A stretch of 64,000 nucleotides of DNA from SG8-30 sp963695085. Its GTDB lineage: Bacteria; Pseudomonadota; Gammaproteobacteria; Steroidobacterales; Steroidobacteraceae. Shown piece after piece: positions 1 to 8,920 of this stretch (positions are counted from its first letter, which is position 1; each line of letters opens with the position of its first letter). The stretch covers positions 186,001-250,000 of the forward strand of contig CAVOFV010000006.1 of NCBI GenBank assembly GCA_963695085.1. The letters run 5' to 3'. The notes below the pieces were generated by a model. It was not told where the DNA came from. It worked only from the letters and a program-made list of their open reading frames with translations, and searched no databases. A program made the position numbers and the translations under genes.

Positions 1-427
1 GCGCTCGGTGATCGGCGTGCGCCGCGGCTCGGCGCTGTGGACCCAGCAGGCTGACGTGACGACCGAGCACACTGCCGCCGCGCTGGTCGAGATCTACCAC
101 GAGATCGAACGGCTGCGGCGCGAGCCGCCGCCGGACGACGAGCTGGACCGCATCAAGAACTACAGCGCCGGACTGTTCGTCATCCGCAACTCGTCGCCGG
201 ACGGCGTGCTGGGGCAGCTCGCGTTCATGGACCTGCACGGCCTGCCGGCCGACTACCTGTCGCAGTGGGTCGCGAACGTATACCGCGTGACGGCCGGGCA
301 GGTCAGCGCCGCCGCGCGCCGCTGGATCGAGCCGCGCCGCATGACGGTCGTCGTGGTCGGCGACCTGCCCAAGGTCGAGGCCAGTGTGGGCGCCCTGCCC
401 GAGCTGGCCAGCGCGCCGTCGCGGTGA
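1..427 (+). CDS. M16 family zinc metallopeptidase, C-terminal fragment (5' end outside window)
   Basis: The reading frame is already open at the left edge and ends with TGA, so only about 140 C-terminal residues are visible. The part seen resembles the inactive C-terminal half of pitrilysin/insulinase-type (M16) peptidases: an ALWTQQADVTTEHT segment, a helical stretch around EIYHEIERLRREPP, and a closing strand MTVVVVGDLPK typical of the end of M16 C-domains. The HxxEH zinc site belongs to the N-terminal half and cannot be checked. In Gram-negatives such proteins are often periplasmic and come as pairs. Family call is good; specific role unknown. Confidence 0.8.
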   Translation, partial: RSVIGVRRGSALWTQQADVTTEHTAAALVEIYHEIERLRREPPPDDELDRIKNYSAGLFVIRNSSPDGVLGQLAFMDLHGLPADYLSQWVANVYRVTAGQVSAAARRWIEPRRMTVVVVGDLPKVEASVGALPELASAPSR

Positions 428-527
428 TCCGCGACCCGGCACGGCGCCGCGCTTGCTACGATCCGGGACCGGCGGACCCGGCACGCCGGGACGTGGCTCG
501 GCCGATGACCGGCAAGGGGAAGGCAGC

Positions 528-2132
528 ATGACTGACAGGGACATCATGGAATACGACGTGGTCGTCGTCGGCGCCGGGCCGGCCGGCCTCGCCTTCGCGA
601 TCCGGCTGCGGCAACTGATGCCGGAGACGACCGTCTGCGTGCTCGAGAAGGCCGCGGCGGTCGGCGCGCACGCATTGTCGGGCGCCGTGATCGAGCCCGC
701 GCCGCTGGACGAACTGCTGCCGCAGTGGCGGCAGGCGGATACCGGCATCTGCGTGCCGGCGGGCCGCGACGAGTTCCGTTTCCTGACGCGCCAGGGTTCG
801 TTCCGGCTGCCGACGCCACCGCAGCAGCACAACGCCGGCAACTTCATCGTTTCGGTCGGCCAGCTGGTGGCCTGGCTCGCCGCGCAGGCCGAGTCGCTGG
901 GCATCGACATATTCCCCGGCTTCGCCGCGAGCGAGGCGCTGGTCGATGACGCCGGCCTGGTGCGCGGCATCCGCATCGGCGACATGGGCGTGCACCGCGA
1001 CGGAACGCCGGGCCCGAATCACACGGCCGGCGCCGACCTCCACGCGAAACTGACGGTGCTCGCCGAGGGTTGTCGCGGCAGCATTTCGCGCCAGTTGATC
1101 GAGCGCTTCGGCCTGGGCGACGGCCGCGCGGTGCAGACCTACAGCCTCGGTTTCAAGGAACTGTGGCAATTGCCGCCGGGACGGGTCGAACCGGGCTTCA
1201 TCCAGCACACGGTCGGCTGGCCGATGGACTCGAAGACCTACGCGGGCAGCTTCCTGTACCACATCGACCAGGATCGCGTTTACATCGGCTATGTCATCGG
1301 CCTCGACTACGCGGATCCTTCGCTCGAGCCGTTCGAGGCGTTTCAGCAATTCAAGGAACACCCGGTCAACCGCGCGTTGCTCGACGGCGGCGAGTTGCTC
1401 GCCTACGGCGCGCGCACGATCGCGTCCGGCGGCTGGCAATCGATGCCGAAGCCGGAACTGCCGGGCGCGCTGCTCATCGGCGACTGCGCAGGCACGCTCA
1501 ACGTGCCCAAGATCAAGGGCGTCCACCTGGCGCTGCGCTCCGGCATGCTGGCCGCGCAACACTATGCGCAGACGGGCGCGAGCGACGGCTATGAGCAGCG
1601 CTGGCGCGATTCCGCGAGCGGCCGCGAGTTGCGCAAGGTGCGCAACATCAAGCCCGGTTTCCACCGTGGCCTGTGGCTGGGCATGGCGAACGGGGCGCTC
1701 GAGACCGTGCTGGGCGGCCGCACGCCCTGGACGCTCGGGCACCATGACAATGCGGCCTCGCTCGCCCGGCTCGGCGAGTTCACCGCACCGCAGCGTGACT
1801 GGGCCGAGACGCGAGTCCTTGCGCCGCGCGACCGCATGGCGGCCGTGTACCTCGCCGGCAACGTGCACGAGGAAGACCAGCCTGTACACCTCAAGGTGGC
1901 CGACACCTCGATTTGCGCAGGCCGTTGCATCGAGGAGTACGGCAACCCCTGCGAGCGTTTCTGTCCGGCCGGCGTCTACGAAATGGTGGACGACGGCGCC
2001 GGTGGCAGGCGCCTGCAGATCAACGCGGCCAACTGCGTGCACTGCAAGGCCTGCGACATCAAGGACCCGTACCGCATCATCACCTGGGTGCCGCCGGAAG
2101 GCGGCTCGGGGCCCAGCTACCAGAACATGTAG
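528..2132 (+). CDS. Electron-transfer flavoprotein-ubiquinone oxidoreductase (ETF dehydrogenase)
   Basis: A 534-residue protein that passes electrons from ETF, reduced by acyl-CoA and other dehydrogenases, into the membrane quinone pool. An FAD-binding GAGPAG lies at residues 15-20. The C-terminal domain carries the [4Fe-4S] cysteines, including NCVHCKAC (C503, C506, C509) and an upstream cysteine cluster from about residue 463. The protein ends in the family-typical GGSGPSYQNM. The ATG at 528 is chosen because an AAGGGGAAGG ribosome site precedes it; an earlier in-frame ATG would add an unrelated 48-residue leader. EtfA and EtfB are not in the window. It fits functionally with the acyl-CoA dehydrogenase at 31.5 kb. 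Confidence 0.96.
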   Translation: MTDRDIMEYDVVVVGAGPAGLAFAIRLRQLMPETTVCVLEKAAAVGAHALSGAVIEPAPLDELLPQWRQADTGICVPAGRDEFRFLTRQGSFRLPTPPQQHNAGNFIVSVGQLVAWLAAQAESLGIDIFPGFAASEALVDDAGLVRGIRIGDMGVHRDGTPGPNHTAGADLHAKLTVLAEGCRGSISRQLIERFGLGDGRAVQTYSLGFKELWQLPPGRVEPGFIQHTVGWPMDSKTYAGSFLYHIDQDRVYIGYVIGLDYADPSLEPFEAFQQFKEHPVNRALLDGGELLAYGARTIASGGWQSMPKPELPGALLIGDCAGTLNVPKIKGVHLALRSGMLAAQHYAQTGASDGYEQRWRDSASGRELRKVRNIKPGFHRGLWLGMANGALETVLGGRTPWTLGHHDNAASLARLGEFTAPQRDWAETRVLAPRDRMAAVYLAGNVHEEDQPVHLKVADTSICAGRCIEEYGNPCERFCPAGVYEMVDDGAGGRRLQINAANCVHCKACDIKDPYRIITWVPPEGGSGPSYQNM

Positions 2133-2186
2133 CAGGCGCAACGCCTGCTGCCCGCGCCGCCGGCGCGGCGGCCCACGGGGGGATGA

Positions 2187-4136
2187 ATGGGCGCGGAGCA
2201 GCCGATCTGGACACCGTCACCGCTGCGCGTGGCCGACGCCAACCTGACGCGCTTCGGAATCTTCGCGCAGGCGCATGGCGCGCCGCACGGCGACTACCGC
2301 GCGCTGTGGGAATGGTCGGTGGCACAGCCGTCCCGGTTCTGGGAGGCACTCTTCGAATTCTCGGCGGTCGTCGCCGATCGCGGCGGCGGCCCGGTGCTGC
2401 GCGACGGCGAGCGGATGCCTGGCGCCCGCTGGTTCGAGTCAACGCGGCTCAATTTCGCCGAGAACCTGCTGCGCCACAGCGGGCCGGAACCCGCCATCGT
2501 CTTCTGCAACGAGCGCGGGGCGCGACGCGAAATGTCGCGCGACAGGCTGGCCGCAGAGACGGCACGGGTGGCGGCGGGCCTGCGTGCCGCGGGGGTGCGG
2601 GCCGGCGACTGCGTGGCGGGCTATCTGCCGAACGTGCCGGAAGCGGTCGTGGCGATGCTGGCAGCCGCCAGCATCGGCGCCACCTGGTCTTCGTGCTCGC
2701 CCGACTTCGGAATCCAGGGTCTGCTCGACCGGTTCGGCCAGATTGCGCCGAAGGTGCTGTTCACCGCGGATGGATATTTCTACGGTGGCCGGACGTTCGA
2801 TTCGCTGGCCCGGGTGCGCGCCCTGCTCGGCCAGCTCCCCTCGGTGGAACAGGTCGTCGTCGTGCCCTACGCCAGCGAGCGGCCCGCGCTCGACGGCCTG
2901 CCGCGGGCGGTGCCGTACGGCGGGTTCGGCGACCCGGCGGCGTCGCCGCAGTACGCGCGGCTGCCCTTCGATCACGCCCTGTGCATCCTGTATTCGTCGG
3001 GCACCACCGGCACGCCGAAGTGCATCGTGCACGGCGCCGGCGGCACGCTGCTGCAGCACCTCAAGGAACACCAGTTGCACACCGACGTGAAGCCCGGCGA
3101 CCGGCTGTTCTTCTTCACGACCTGCGGCTGGATGATGTGGAACTGGCTGACCAGCGCCTTGGCTTCCGCAGCGACAATCGTCCTGTACGACGGCTCGCCC
3201 TTCCATCCCGACGCCGGCGTCCTGTGGAGGATGGCCGCCGACGAGGGCGTGACGCTGTTCGGCACGAGCCCGAGGTACCTCGCGGCACTCGAGAAGGACG
3301 GCTTCCAGCCTGCCGGTCAGGTCAGCCTGGCGCGACTGCGCACGATCCTGTCTACCGGCTCGCCGCTGGCGCCCGAGCAGTACGACTTCGTGCGCGATGC
3401 GATCGGCCCCGACGTGCAGCTGGCCTCGATTTCGGGCGGCACCGACATCGTCTCGTGCTTCGCGCTCGGCAATCCGCTGCTACCCGTATACCGGGGCGAG
3501 TTGCAGTGCCGCGGCCTGGGCATGAAGGTCGAGGTGTGGAACGAGCGCGGCGAGAGCGTCGTCGGCGAACCGGGCGAACTCGTGTGCACGGCGCCCTTCC
3601 CGTCGATGCCCGTCGCTTTCCGGAACGACGCCGACGGCGCGAGGTACCGCGCCGCCTACTTCGAACGGTTCCCCGGCGCCTGGCACCACGGCGACTACGC
3701 GGTGCTGACCGAGCGCGGCGGCCTGCTCATCCTGGGACGGTCCGATGCCGTGCTGAATCCCGGCGGCGTGAGGATCGGCACCGCCGAGATCTACCGGCAG
3801 GTCGAACAGCTCGAGGAAGTGCTGGACAGCGTCGTGGTCGGGCAGGACTGGCAGGGCGACGTGCGGGTCGTGCTGTTCGTGAAGCTGCGCGAGGGGCTGC
3901 AGCTGGATGAGGCCCTGCAGCGCAGGATCCGCGAGCAGGTGCGGCACAACACCACGCCGCGCCACGTACCCGCGCGCATCGTGCAGGTGCCCGAGGTGCC
4001 GCGCACCATCAGCGGCAAGGTGGTGGAACTCGCGGTGCGCGAGGCGGTCCACGGCCGGCCGGTGCGCAACGCCGATGCGCTCGCGAACCCGGCGGCGCTC
4101 GAACATTATCGACACCGCCCGGAACTCGCCGACTGA
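2187..4136 (+). CDS. Acetoacetyl-CoA synthetase (acetoacetate-CoA ligase)
   Basis: A 649-residue ANL-superfamily adenylating enzyme that activates acetoacetate with ATP and CoA, feeding ketone bodies or PHB breakdown products into acetyl-CoA. The family A3 phosphate loop YSSGTTGTPK starts at residue 269, and the C-terminal catalytic lysine motif is SGK at K611. An N-terminal ACS-type region and the GGTDIVSCF stretch are typical of acetoacetyl-CoA synthetases rather than acetyl-CoA synthetases. Length matches the family (about 650). The ATG at 2187 follows a purine-rich GGGGGGATGA. It is followed after 4 bases by the ZapE-like gene, suggesting co-transcription. Confidence 0.95.
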   Translation: MGAEQPIWTPSPLRVADANLTRFGIFAQAHGAPHGDYRALWEWSVAQPSRFWEALFEFSAVVADRGGGPVLRDGERMPGARWFESTRLNFAENLLRHSGPEPAIVFCNERGARREMSRDRLAAETARVAAGLRAAGVRAGDCVAGYLPNVPEAVVAMLAAASIGATWSSCSPDFGIQGLLDRFGQIAPKVLFTADGYFYGGRTFDSLARVRALLGQLPSVEQVVVVPYASERPALDGLPRAVPYGGFGDPAASPQYARLPFDHALCILYSSGTTGTPKCIVHGAGGTLLQHLKEHQLHTDVKPGDRLFFFTTCGWMMWNWLTSALASAATIVLYDGSPFHPDAGVLWRMAADEGVTLFGTSPRYLAALEKDGFQPAGQVSLARLRTILSTGSPLAPEQYDFVRDAIGPDVQLASISGGTDIVSCFALGNPLLPVYRGELQCRGLGMKVEVWNERGESVVGEPGELVCTAPFPSMPVAFRNDADGARYRAAYFERFPGAWHHGDYAVLTERGGLLILGRSDAVLNPGGVRIGTAEIYRQVEQLEEVLDSVVVGQDWQGDVRVVLFVKLREGLQLDEALQRRIREQVRHNTTPRHVPARIVQVPEVPRTISGKVVELAVREAVHGRPVRNADALANPAALEHYRHRPELAD

Positions 4137-4140
4137 CGCC

Positions 4141-5253
4141 GTGACCCGCGCCCCGCCCACGGTCACCGCCCGCTACCGCGAGGTTCTCGAGGAACGAGGC
4201 TACCTCGACGACCCGGCACAGCAGCGGGCCGCGTCGCGGCTGGACGCGCTGATGGGCAGGCTGCAGACCGCGGCGAGCCAGACAGGCTGGCAGGACGTGT
4301 TCAGGCGCTGGCTGCGGCGGCCGCCCGTGGCGCGGCCCCGGACCGGGCTGTACCTGTGGGGCGGCGTCGGCCGCGGCAAGACCTTCCTCATGGACCTGTT
4401 CTTCCAGCAACTGCCGGCTGGCTGTGGCAGCCGCTGCCATTTTCACCGCTTCATGCGCGACGTGCATGCGCGCCTGAATGCCCTGCGCAACGTCAAGGAC
4501 CCGCTGCAGGACGTTGCGGCGGGCATCGCGTCGCAGGCGCGGGTGCTGTGCTTCGATGAATTCGCCGTGTCGGACGTCGCCGACGCGATGATCCTCGGCG
4601 GCCTGTTCGAAGCGCTGTTTCGCCGCGGTGTCACGCTGGTCGCCACGTCCAACCTGCCGCCCCGCGACCTGTACCGCGACGGACTGCAGCGACAGCGTTT
4701 CCTGCCCGCGATCGCGCTGCTGGAGCGGCACACCGAGGTCCTCGAGGTGGATGCTGGCATCGACTACCGGCTGCGTCAGCTCGAACGCACGCGCCTGTAC
4801 CTGGGACCCGCGGAGGCCGACGCGGAGGCGACGTTGCTGTCGGAATTCGCGGCCATTGCCGGCGAGCCGGGCCGCGCCGACGCCGCACTCGACGTCAACG
4901 GGCGCACCCTCCATGCGCGGCGCGCGGCGGCCGAGATGGCGTGGTTCGACTTCGCGGCGCTCTGCGCAGGTCCGCGCTCGGTCAACGACTACATCGAGCT
5001 TGCGCGCCTGTACCACACGATCGTGTTGAGCGGCGTGCCGGTGCTCGATCGCACGCGCGACGACGAAGCCCGGCGCTTCATTGCACTGGTGGACGAGTTC
5101 TACGACCGCGGCGTCAAGCTGATCGTGTCCGCCGCCGCCGAGCCCGCATCGCTGTATGCGGGACAGCGACTCGCCTTCGAGTTCCGCCGCACGGCCAGCC
5201 GGCTGGTCGAGATGCAGGGCCGCGAGTACCTCGCACGTCCGCACCGGCCGTAG
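4141..5253 (+). CDS. zapE: AFG1/ZapE-type cell-division P-loop ATPase
   Basis: A 370-residue AAA-like ATPase. Walker A is GGVGRGKT at residues 74-81 and Walker B is VLCFDEFAVSD. In E. coli ZapE (375 residues) binds FtsZ and modulates the Z-ring under stress; the mitochondrial relative Afg1/Lace1 is linked to respiratory-complex quality control. The start is taken as GTG 4141, four bases after the preceding stop, because it gives the usual family length and the RYREVLEERG start region; an upstream in-frame ATG at 3907 lies inside acetoacetyl-CoA synthetase and would add unrelated residues. Confidence 0.92.
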   Translation: MTRAPPTVTARYREVLEERGYLDDPAQQRAASRLDALMGRLQTAASQTGWQDVFRRWLRRPPVARPRTGLYLWGGVGRGKTFLMDLFFQQLPAGCGSRCHFHRFMRDVHARLNALRNVKDPLQDVAAGIASQARVLCFDEFAVSDVADAMILGGLFEALFRRGVTLVATSNLPPRDLYRDGLQRQRFLPAIALLERHTEVLEVDAGIDYRLRQLERTRLYLGPAEADAEATLLSEFAAIAGEPGRADAALDVNGRTLHARRAAAEMAWFDFAALCAGPRSVNDYIELARLYHTIVLSGVPVLDRTRDDEARRFIALVDEFYDRGVKLIVSAAAEPASLYAGQRLAFEFRRTASRLVEMQGREYLARPHRP

Positions 5254-5274
5254 CCGCAGCCCGGCCGCGGCGCG

Positions 5275-5400
5275 TCATTCGTCTTCGGAGTCCAGCTGCG
5301 ACTTCGGCGGCGTCCTCAGCATCTTGATGAAGAAGTAGCCGAAGAACGACGAGACGATGCTCAGCGTCAGCGCCATGGTGATGAGGGCCGCACGGGTCAT
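5275..5400 (-). CDS. metS: MetS-like small subunit of NSS amino-acid importer (41 aa)
   Basis: A 41-residue protein with one membrane segment (about residues 4-25) and a charged tail ending QLDSEDE. Its ATG overlaps the stop codon of the NSS transporter gene by four bases (ATGA), so the two are translationally coupled. In Corynebacterium, MetP (NSS family) needs the tiny membrane subunit MetS to take up methionine and alanine. Position, size, single helix and the coupled start all match that arrangement. The substrate in this organism is not shown by the sequence. Confidence 0.85.
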   Translation of the reverse strand: MTRAALITMALTLSIVSSFFGYFFIKMLRTPPKSQLDSEDE

Positions 5401-7067
5401 GTCGTCCTCCCTTGCGCGACGCGCCGGCGATACGCGACGTACACGAGCGCGCTGATGCCCAGGAACACGGCGGTCAGCAGGATGCGGGCCCCGGAGACGT
5501 AAAACAGCTGGTCCTCGAGCCTGGCGCGCGTCGCCGCATCGCTGGCTGCCGCGATCTGCTCCCTCAATCCCGTGCTCATGACCTGCTTGATGATGGAGTT
5601 GTTGTCGAGGGCCCAGCCGTCGCCGGCGAACAGGTTGCCGAGCGCCGCCGACCATTCATTGCCGACCGGCGTGAACATCGAGCCGAGGAACACGCACAGC
5701 AGGAACACCGGGGTCACGTACTTGATGATGTGCTTGTAGACGTACGGCACCTTCATGTCGGCCCCGTCGTTGATTTCCTTCCAGCCCTTGTCGATGCCAT
5801 AGACCCACGCAAAGATGATCGACTCGGCCAGCGCGAACACCACGAGCGAGACGGTACCCGCCCAGTAGTCGTATTCGCCGAACACGCCGTAATTGTAGAA
5901 AAACACCGTCGGCAGGCCGAGCAGCAGCACGACTCCGCCGAACGACCAGGCAGACATCTTCCGACTCACATTGAACTCGTCCTGCATGAAGCCCATCCAT
6001 GGCGTGCCCATGGCCAGCGACGAGGTGATACCCGCGAAGAACAGCAGGCCGAACCAGAACACGCCGGCCACGGTGGCCAGCACCGGCCCCCAGTTCTGGA
6101 ACAGGAACGGCATCGTCTGGAAGGCCATGCCAAAACTCGCGTTCTCGCGCACCCAGTCGAGCCCGAGGTAGCCCGCGGCGATCGGGATGACGATCATGCT
6201 GCCGAGCGCCACTTCCACGAACTCGTTGGTCCATCCGGCCGCCATCGCGTTCAGGGCGATGTCGTCCCGCGACTTCACGTACGCCGCGTAGCAATGGATG
6301 GTGCCCATGCCGACCGACAGCGTGAAGAAGATCTGCCCGGCCGCGGCCAGCCACACGCTGGGATTGGCCAGCGAATCGAACTGCGGCTCCCACAGGAAGT
6401 TCAGTCCGGCCCAGGCATTGGCGTCCGGGTGCTCGGGCGTGGCCCCCGACGTGCCGAGCGACACGCCACGGATCGCCAGGAAGATGCCGAACATGATCAG
6501 CAATGGCATGCCGATCTTCGCCGTCTTCTCGACGCCGTCCTTGAGGCCGCGCGACAGGATCCAGGTATTCAGTGCCAGGCAGATGACGTAGAAGACGACC
6601 GCTTCATACGGTATGCCGGTGGTGGACGTCGAGATATTGACGTAGTTGTCGAAGAACGCGGCGACCTGCCCCTGGGTGAGCCCCGAGAAGCTCTGGGCGA
6701 GGGAGTGGAACACGTAGGCCATGGTCCACGATTCGATGTAGCAGTAATACGCCGCGACCGCGAGGTTGGTCCAGATGCCGAACACGCCGAAGTACTTCCA
6801 CAACCGGCCCTTGTCCATCGAGTCCAGGATGAACGGCGTGGAATGGTGGCCGTGCTTGCCGCCGAAGCGCCCCATGGACCACTCGATCCACAGCAACGGG
6901 ATGCCCATCAGCAGGAAGGACACGAGGTAGGGGATGATGAAGGCGCCGCCGCCGTTGTTGACCGCCTGCACGGGGAAGCGCAGGAAGTTGCCGAGACCGA
7001 CCGCATTGCCCGCCATCGCGAGCACCAGTCCGGCGCGAGATCCCCACTGTTCCTTCAACAGGGCCAT
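5397..7067 (-). CDS. metP: Sodium-dependent NSS-family amino-acid transporter (MetP-like large subunit)
   Basis: A 556-residue polytopic membrane protein of the neurotransmitter:sodium symporter family. The N-terminus WGSRAGLVLAMAGNAVGLGN is the hallmark of TM1, where LeuT-type proteins bind sodium and substrate, and FLRFP follows. Around twelve hydrophobic segments are visible. It is longer than LeuT, as expected for the MetP/YhdH-like branch. The downstream overlapping MetS-like gene supports an alanine/methionine-type importer, but the substrate is an inference. Translation starts at ATG 7067. The next gene upstream, hppD, lies on the same strand about 100 bases away. Confidence 0.93.
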   Translation of the reverse strand: MALLKEQWGSRAGLVLAMAGNAVGLGNFLRFPVQAVNNGGGAFIIPYLVSFLLMGIPLLWIEWSMGRFGGKHGHHSTPFILDSMDKGRLWKYFGVFGIWTNLAVAAYYCYIESWTMAYVFHSLAQSFSGLTQGQVAAFFDNYVNISTSTTGIPYEAVVFYVICLALNTWILSRGLKDGVEKTAKIGMPLLIMFGIFLAIRGVSLGTSGATPEHPDANAWAGLNFLWEPQFDSLANPSVWLAAAGQIFFTLSVGMGTIHCYAAYVKSRDDIALNAMAAGWTNEFVEVALGSMIVIPIAAGYLGLDWVRENASFGMAFQTMPFLFQNWGPVLATVAGVFWFGLLFFAGITSSLAMGTPWMGFMQDEFNVSRKMSAWSFGGVVLLLGLPTVFFYNYGVFGEYDYWAGTVSLVVFALAESIIFAWVYGIDKGWKEINDGADMKVPYVYKHIIKYVTPVFLLCVFLGSMFTPVGNEWSAALGNLFAGDGWALDNNSIIKQVMSTGLREQIAAASDAATRARLEDQLFYVSGARILLTAVFLGISALVYVAYRRRVAQGRTT

Positions 7068-7166
7068 GGCTTACCTACCTGACACGGGGCCGACGGTCCG
7101 GGAGTATACGGCTACTGTGCGCGGATGCGAGCGCAGGGACGGCGGCCGGCAGCGCCCGGCAATCCC

Positions 7167-8213
7167 TCAGATGACCCCGCGGCGCTCCTGGTCGAGCTCG
7201 ATCGATTCGAACAGCGCCTTGAAGTTGCCTTCGCCGAAACCCTCGTTGCCCTTGCGCTGGATGATCTCGAAGAAGATCGGGCCGATCACGTTCCTGGTGA
7301 AGATCTGCAGCAGGATGCCGTCCTGCGCGGAACCGTCGATCAGGATGCGGCGTTCGCTGAGCCGCGCCAGCGACTCGCGGTGGCCGGTCACGCGGGCCTC
7401 GACCCCCTCGTAATACGTGTCCGGGGTGTCCTGGAACTCGACGCCGTTGGCGCGCAGCGCGTCCACGGTCGAATAGATGTCGGCGGTCGAGAGTGCGATG
7501 TGCTGGATGCCCTCGCCGCGGTACTCGCGCAGGTATTCCTCGATCTGGCTCTTGTCGTCCTGCGATTCGTTGATCGGGATGCGTATCAGGCCGCAGGGAC
7601 TGGTCATGGCGCGGCTCAGCAGGCCGGTCTTGCGGCCCTCGATGTCGAAGTAGCGGATTTCGCGGAAATTGAACAGGCGCTCGTAGAAGCCGGACCACTT
7701 GTCCATGTTGCCGCGATTGACGTTGTGCGTGAGATGGTCGACGACCTCGAGGCCGACCGGGGCCCGGTCCGTCTGCGGCCCGACCGGCACGAAATCCACG
7801 TCGTAGATCGACCGCTCCCCGTAGCGGTCCACCAGGTAGATCAGGCTGCCGCCGATGCCCTCGATGCTCGGGATGTTCAGCTCCATCGGTCCGGCAGTGA
7901 CCGGACCCGGCCGTGCGCCGAGGTCGATGGCCCGCTGCCAGGCGCCGGCGGCGTCACCCACCCGGAAGGCCATGGCGCAGGCCGACGGCCCGTGTTCCCT
8001 GGCAAATTGCCCGGCGAAGCTGCCGGGCTCGGCGTTGATGATGAAGTTGATGTCGCCCTGGCGGTGCAGGGTCACGTTCTTGCGGCGATGACGCGCGACC
8101 GCGGGAAATCCCAGGGTCGCAAACAGGCTGCGCAGCAATGCCGGGTCCGGTGCCGTGTACTCGACGAACTCGAAGCCGTTCGTCCCCATCGGGTTGTCGT
8201 GCAGCTGCGCCAT
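7167..8213 (-). CDS. hppD: 4-hydroxyphenylpyruvate dioxygenase
   Basis: A 348-residue vicinal-oxygen-chelate Fe(II) dioxygenase that converts 4-hydroxyphenylpyruvate to homogentisate in tyrosine catabolism. The two His ligands lie in VVDHLTHNV and GIQHIALST, and the Glu ligand is in the C-terminal FFEIIQRKG. Length is normal. Later homogentisate-pathway genes are not in the window, but phenylalanine hydroxylase (24891-25772) supplies tyrosine upstream of this step. It is divergent from a MarR regulator with a 92-base gap that probably holds both promoters. Confidence 0.96.
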   Translation of the reverse strand: MAQLHDNPMGTNGFEFVEYTAPDPALLRSLFATLGFPAVARHRRKNVTLHRQGDINFIINAEPGSFAGQFAREHGPSACAMAFRVGDAAGAWQRAIDLGARPGPVTAGPMELNIPSIEGIGGSLIYLVDRYGERSIYDVDFVPVGPQTDRAPVGLEVVDHLTHNVNRGNMDKWSGFYERLFNFREIRYFDIEGRKTGLLSRAMTSPCGLIRIPINESQDDKSQIEEYLREYRGEGIQHIALSTADIYSTVDALRANGVEFQDTPDTYYEGVEARVTGHRESLARLSERRILIDGSAQDGILLQIFTRNVIGPIFFEIIQRKGNEGFGEGNFKALFESIELDQERRGVI

Positions 8214-8305
8214 GCATCGCCCCCGCGCGGGACCCCGCGCAATTCGTTACACTTGAAACAGTTGATTAGTACCACGCCGCCCGCGAAGACGGCAAGGATC
8301 ACGCC
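8214..8305. promoter_or_regulatory. Divergent hppD / MarR intergenic control region
   Basis: This 92-base gap separates two divergent genes and must hold both promoters. Its centre (about 8242-8272) is notably AT-richer than the surroundings and contains ACTTGAAACAGTTGATTAGT, with partly matching half-sites (CACTTG and CAGTTG). MarR proteins usually bind imperfect inverted repeats between divergent genes, so this is the likely operator. No confident -35/-10 pair could be assigned. Confidence 0.4.
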
Positions 8306-8782
8306 ATGTCACGGTCGGCCGACCACGGCGGTCACCTGCACCTCGAGCACTTCCTGCCACACCGGCTGTCCGTGCTGACGAATACGGTCTCGGCGGCGCT
8401 GGCCGCGGAATATTCGGAACGCTTCGACCTGTCGATCCCCGAATGGCGGGTGATGGCCGTGCTCGCCCATGCGCCCGGCCTGTCGGCGGCCGATGTCGCC
8501 GCCCGCACGGCCATGGACAAGGTCGCCATCAGCCGCGCGGTCGCCGGGCTGCTCGCCGCCGGCCGTCTGCGCCGCCGACCGGCCGCCGGCGACCGGCGCC
8601 GGCTCGCCCTCGAATTGTCCCGCGCCGGTCGGCAGGTCTACGGCCAGATCGTGCCGTGGGCCCTCGACTACGAGTGCCGCCTGCTGGCGGCCCTGAGCCC
8701 GGGCGGCGCGGCCGCCCTGGACGATGCGTTGAGCACGCTCATCGAGCGGGCGCGCGCATTGCGGAAAACCACGGTCCCGTAA
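8306..8782 (+). CDS. MarR-family transcriptional regulator (likely of tyrosine catabolism)
   Basis: A 158-residue winged-helix protein. The recognition helix region is PGLSAADVAARTAMDKVAIS, followed by a wing around RRPAAGDRRRLALELS. The DxR-type wing residues and the helical N- and C-terminal dimerisation segments fit MarR. Divergent placement beside hppD suggests that it represses hppD and itself, with an aromatic-pathway metabolite as inducer; this is inference from context. The ATG at 8306 is used because it sits just beyond the AT-rich intergenic segment. Confidence 0.88.
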   Translation: MSRSADHGGHLHLEHFLPHRLSVLTNTVSAALAAEYSERFDLSIPEWRVMAVLAHAPGLSAADVAARTAMDKVAISRAVAGLLAAGRLRRRPAAGDRRRLALELSRAGRQVYGQIVPWALDYECRLLAALSPGGAAALDDALSTLIERARALRKTTVP

Positions 8783-8827
8783 GCGCCGCCAAACGGACCG
8801 GACCGGACCGGGGCCGCCGCTTCGCAT

Positions 8828-8837
8828 CGTATAATTG
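8828..8837 (+). promoter_or_regulatory. Candidate -10 element upstream of NAD-glutamate dehydrogenase
   Basis: A perfect TATAAT lies at 8830-8835, in an otherwise GC-rich gap of about 139 bases between the MarR gene and the glutamate dehydrogenase start at 8921. No recognisable -35 box is seen at the usual spacing, where a (GGACC)3 run occurs instead. A promoter of this kind may need an activator. A match to only one box is weak evidence. Confidence 0.35.
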
Positions 8838-8920
8838 GCGCGCCGCCCGCAGTGCGGATCCATGAACCGACGCCGCTCACCGGCCCCTGCGCCGAGTCAG
8901 GCGCCAGGAGCCCGGAGAAG

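Noticed and set aside
456..2141. Long minus-strand open frame of 561 codons opposite ETF-quinone oxidoreductase
   Set aside because: Arg/Ala/His-rich with no domain, and antisense to a clear enzyme; high GC makes such shadow frames common.
5412..7082. Plus-strand open frame of 556 codons opposite the NSS transporter
   Set aside because: It mirrors the transporter gene codon for codon and is rich in charged residues with no domain.
8790..8815. Tandem GGACC repeat as a meaningful element
   Set aside because: Only three five-base copies in a GC-rich gap; chance is sufficient.
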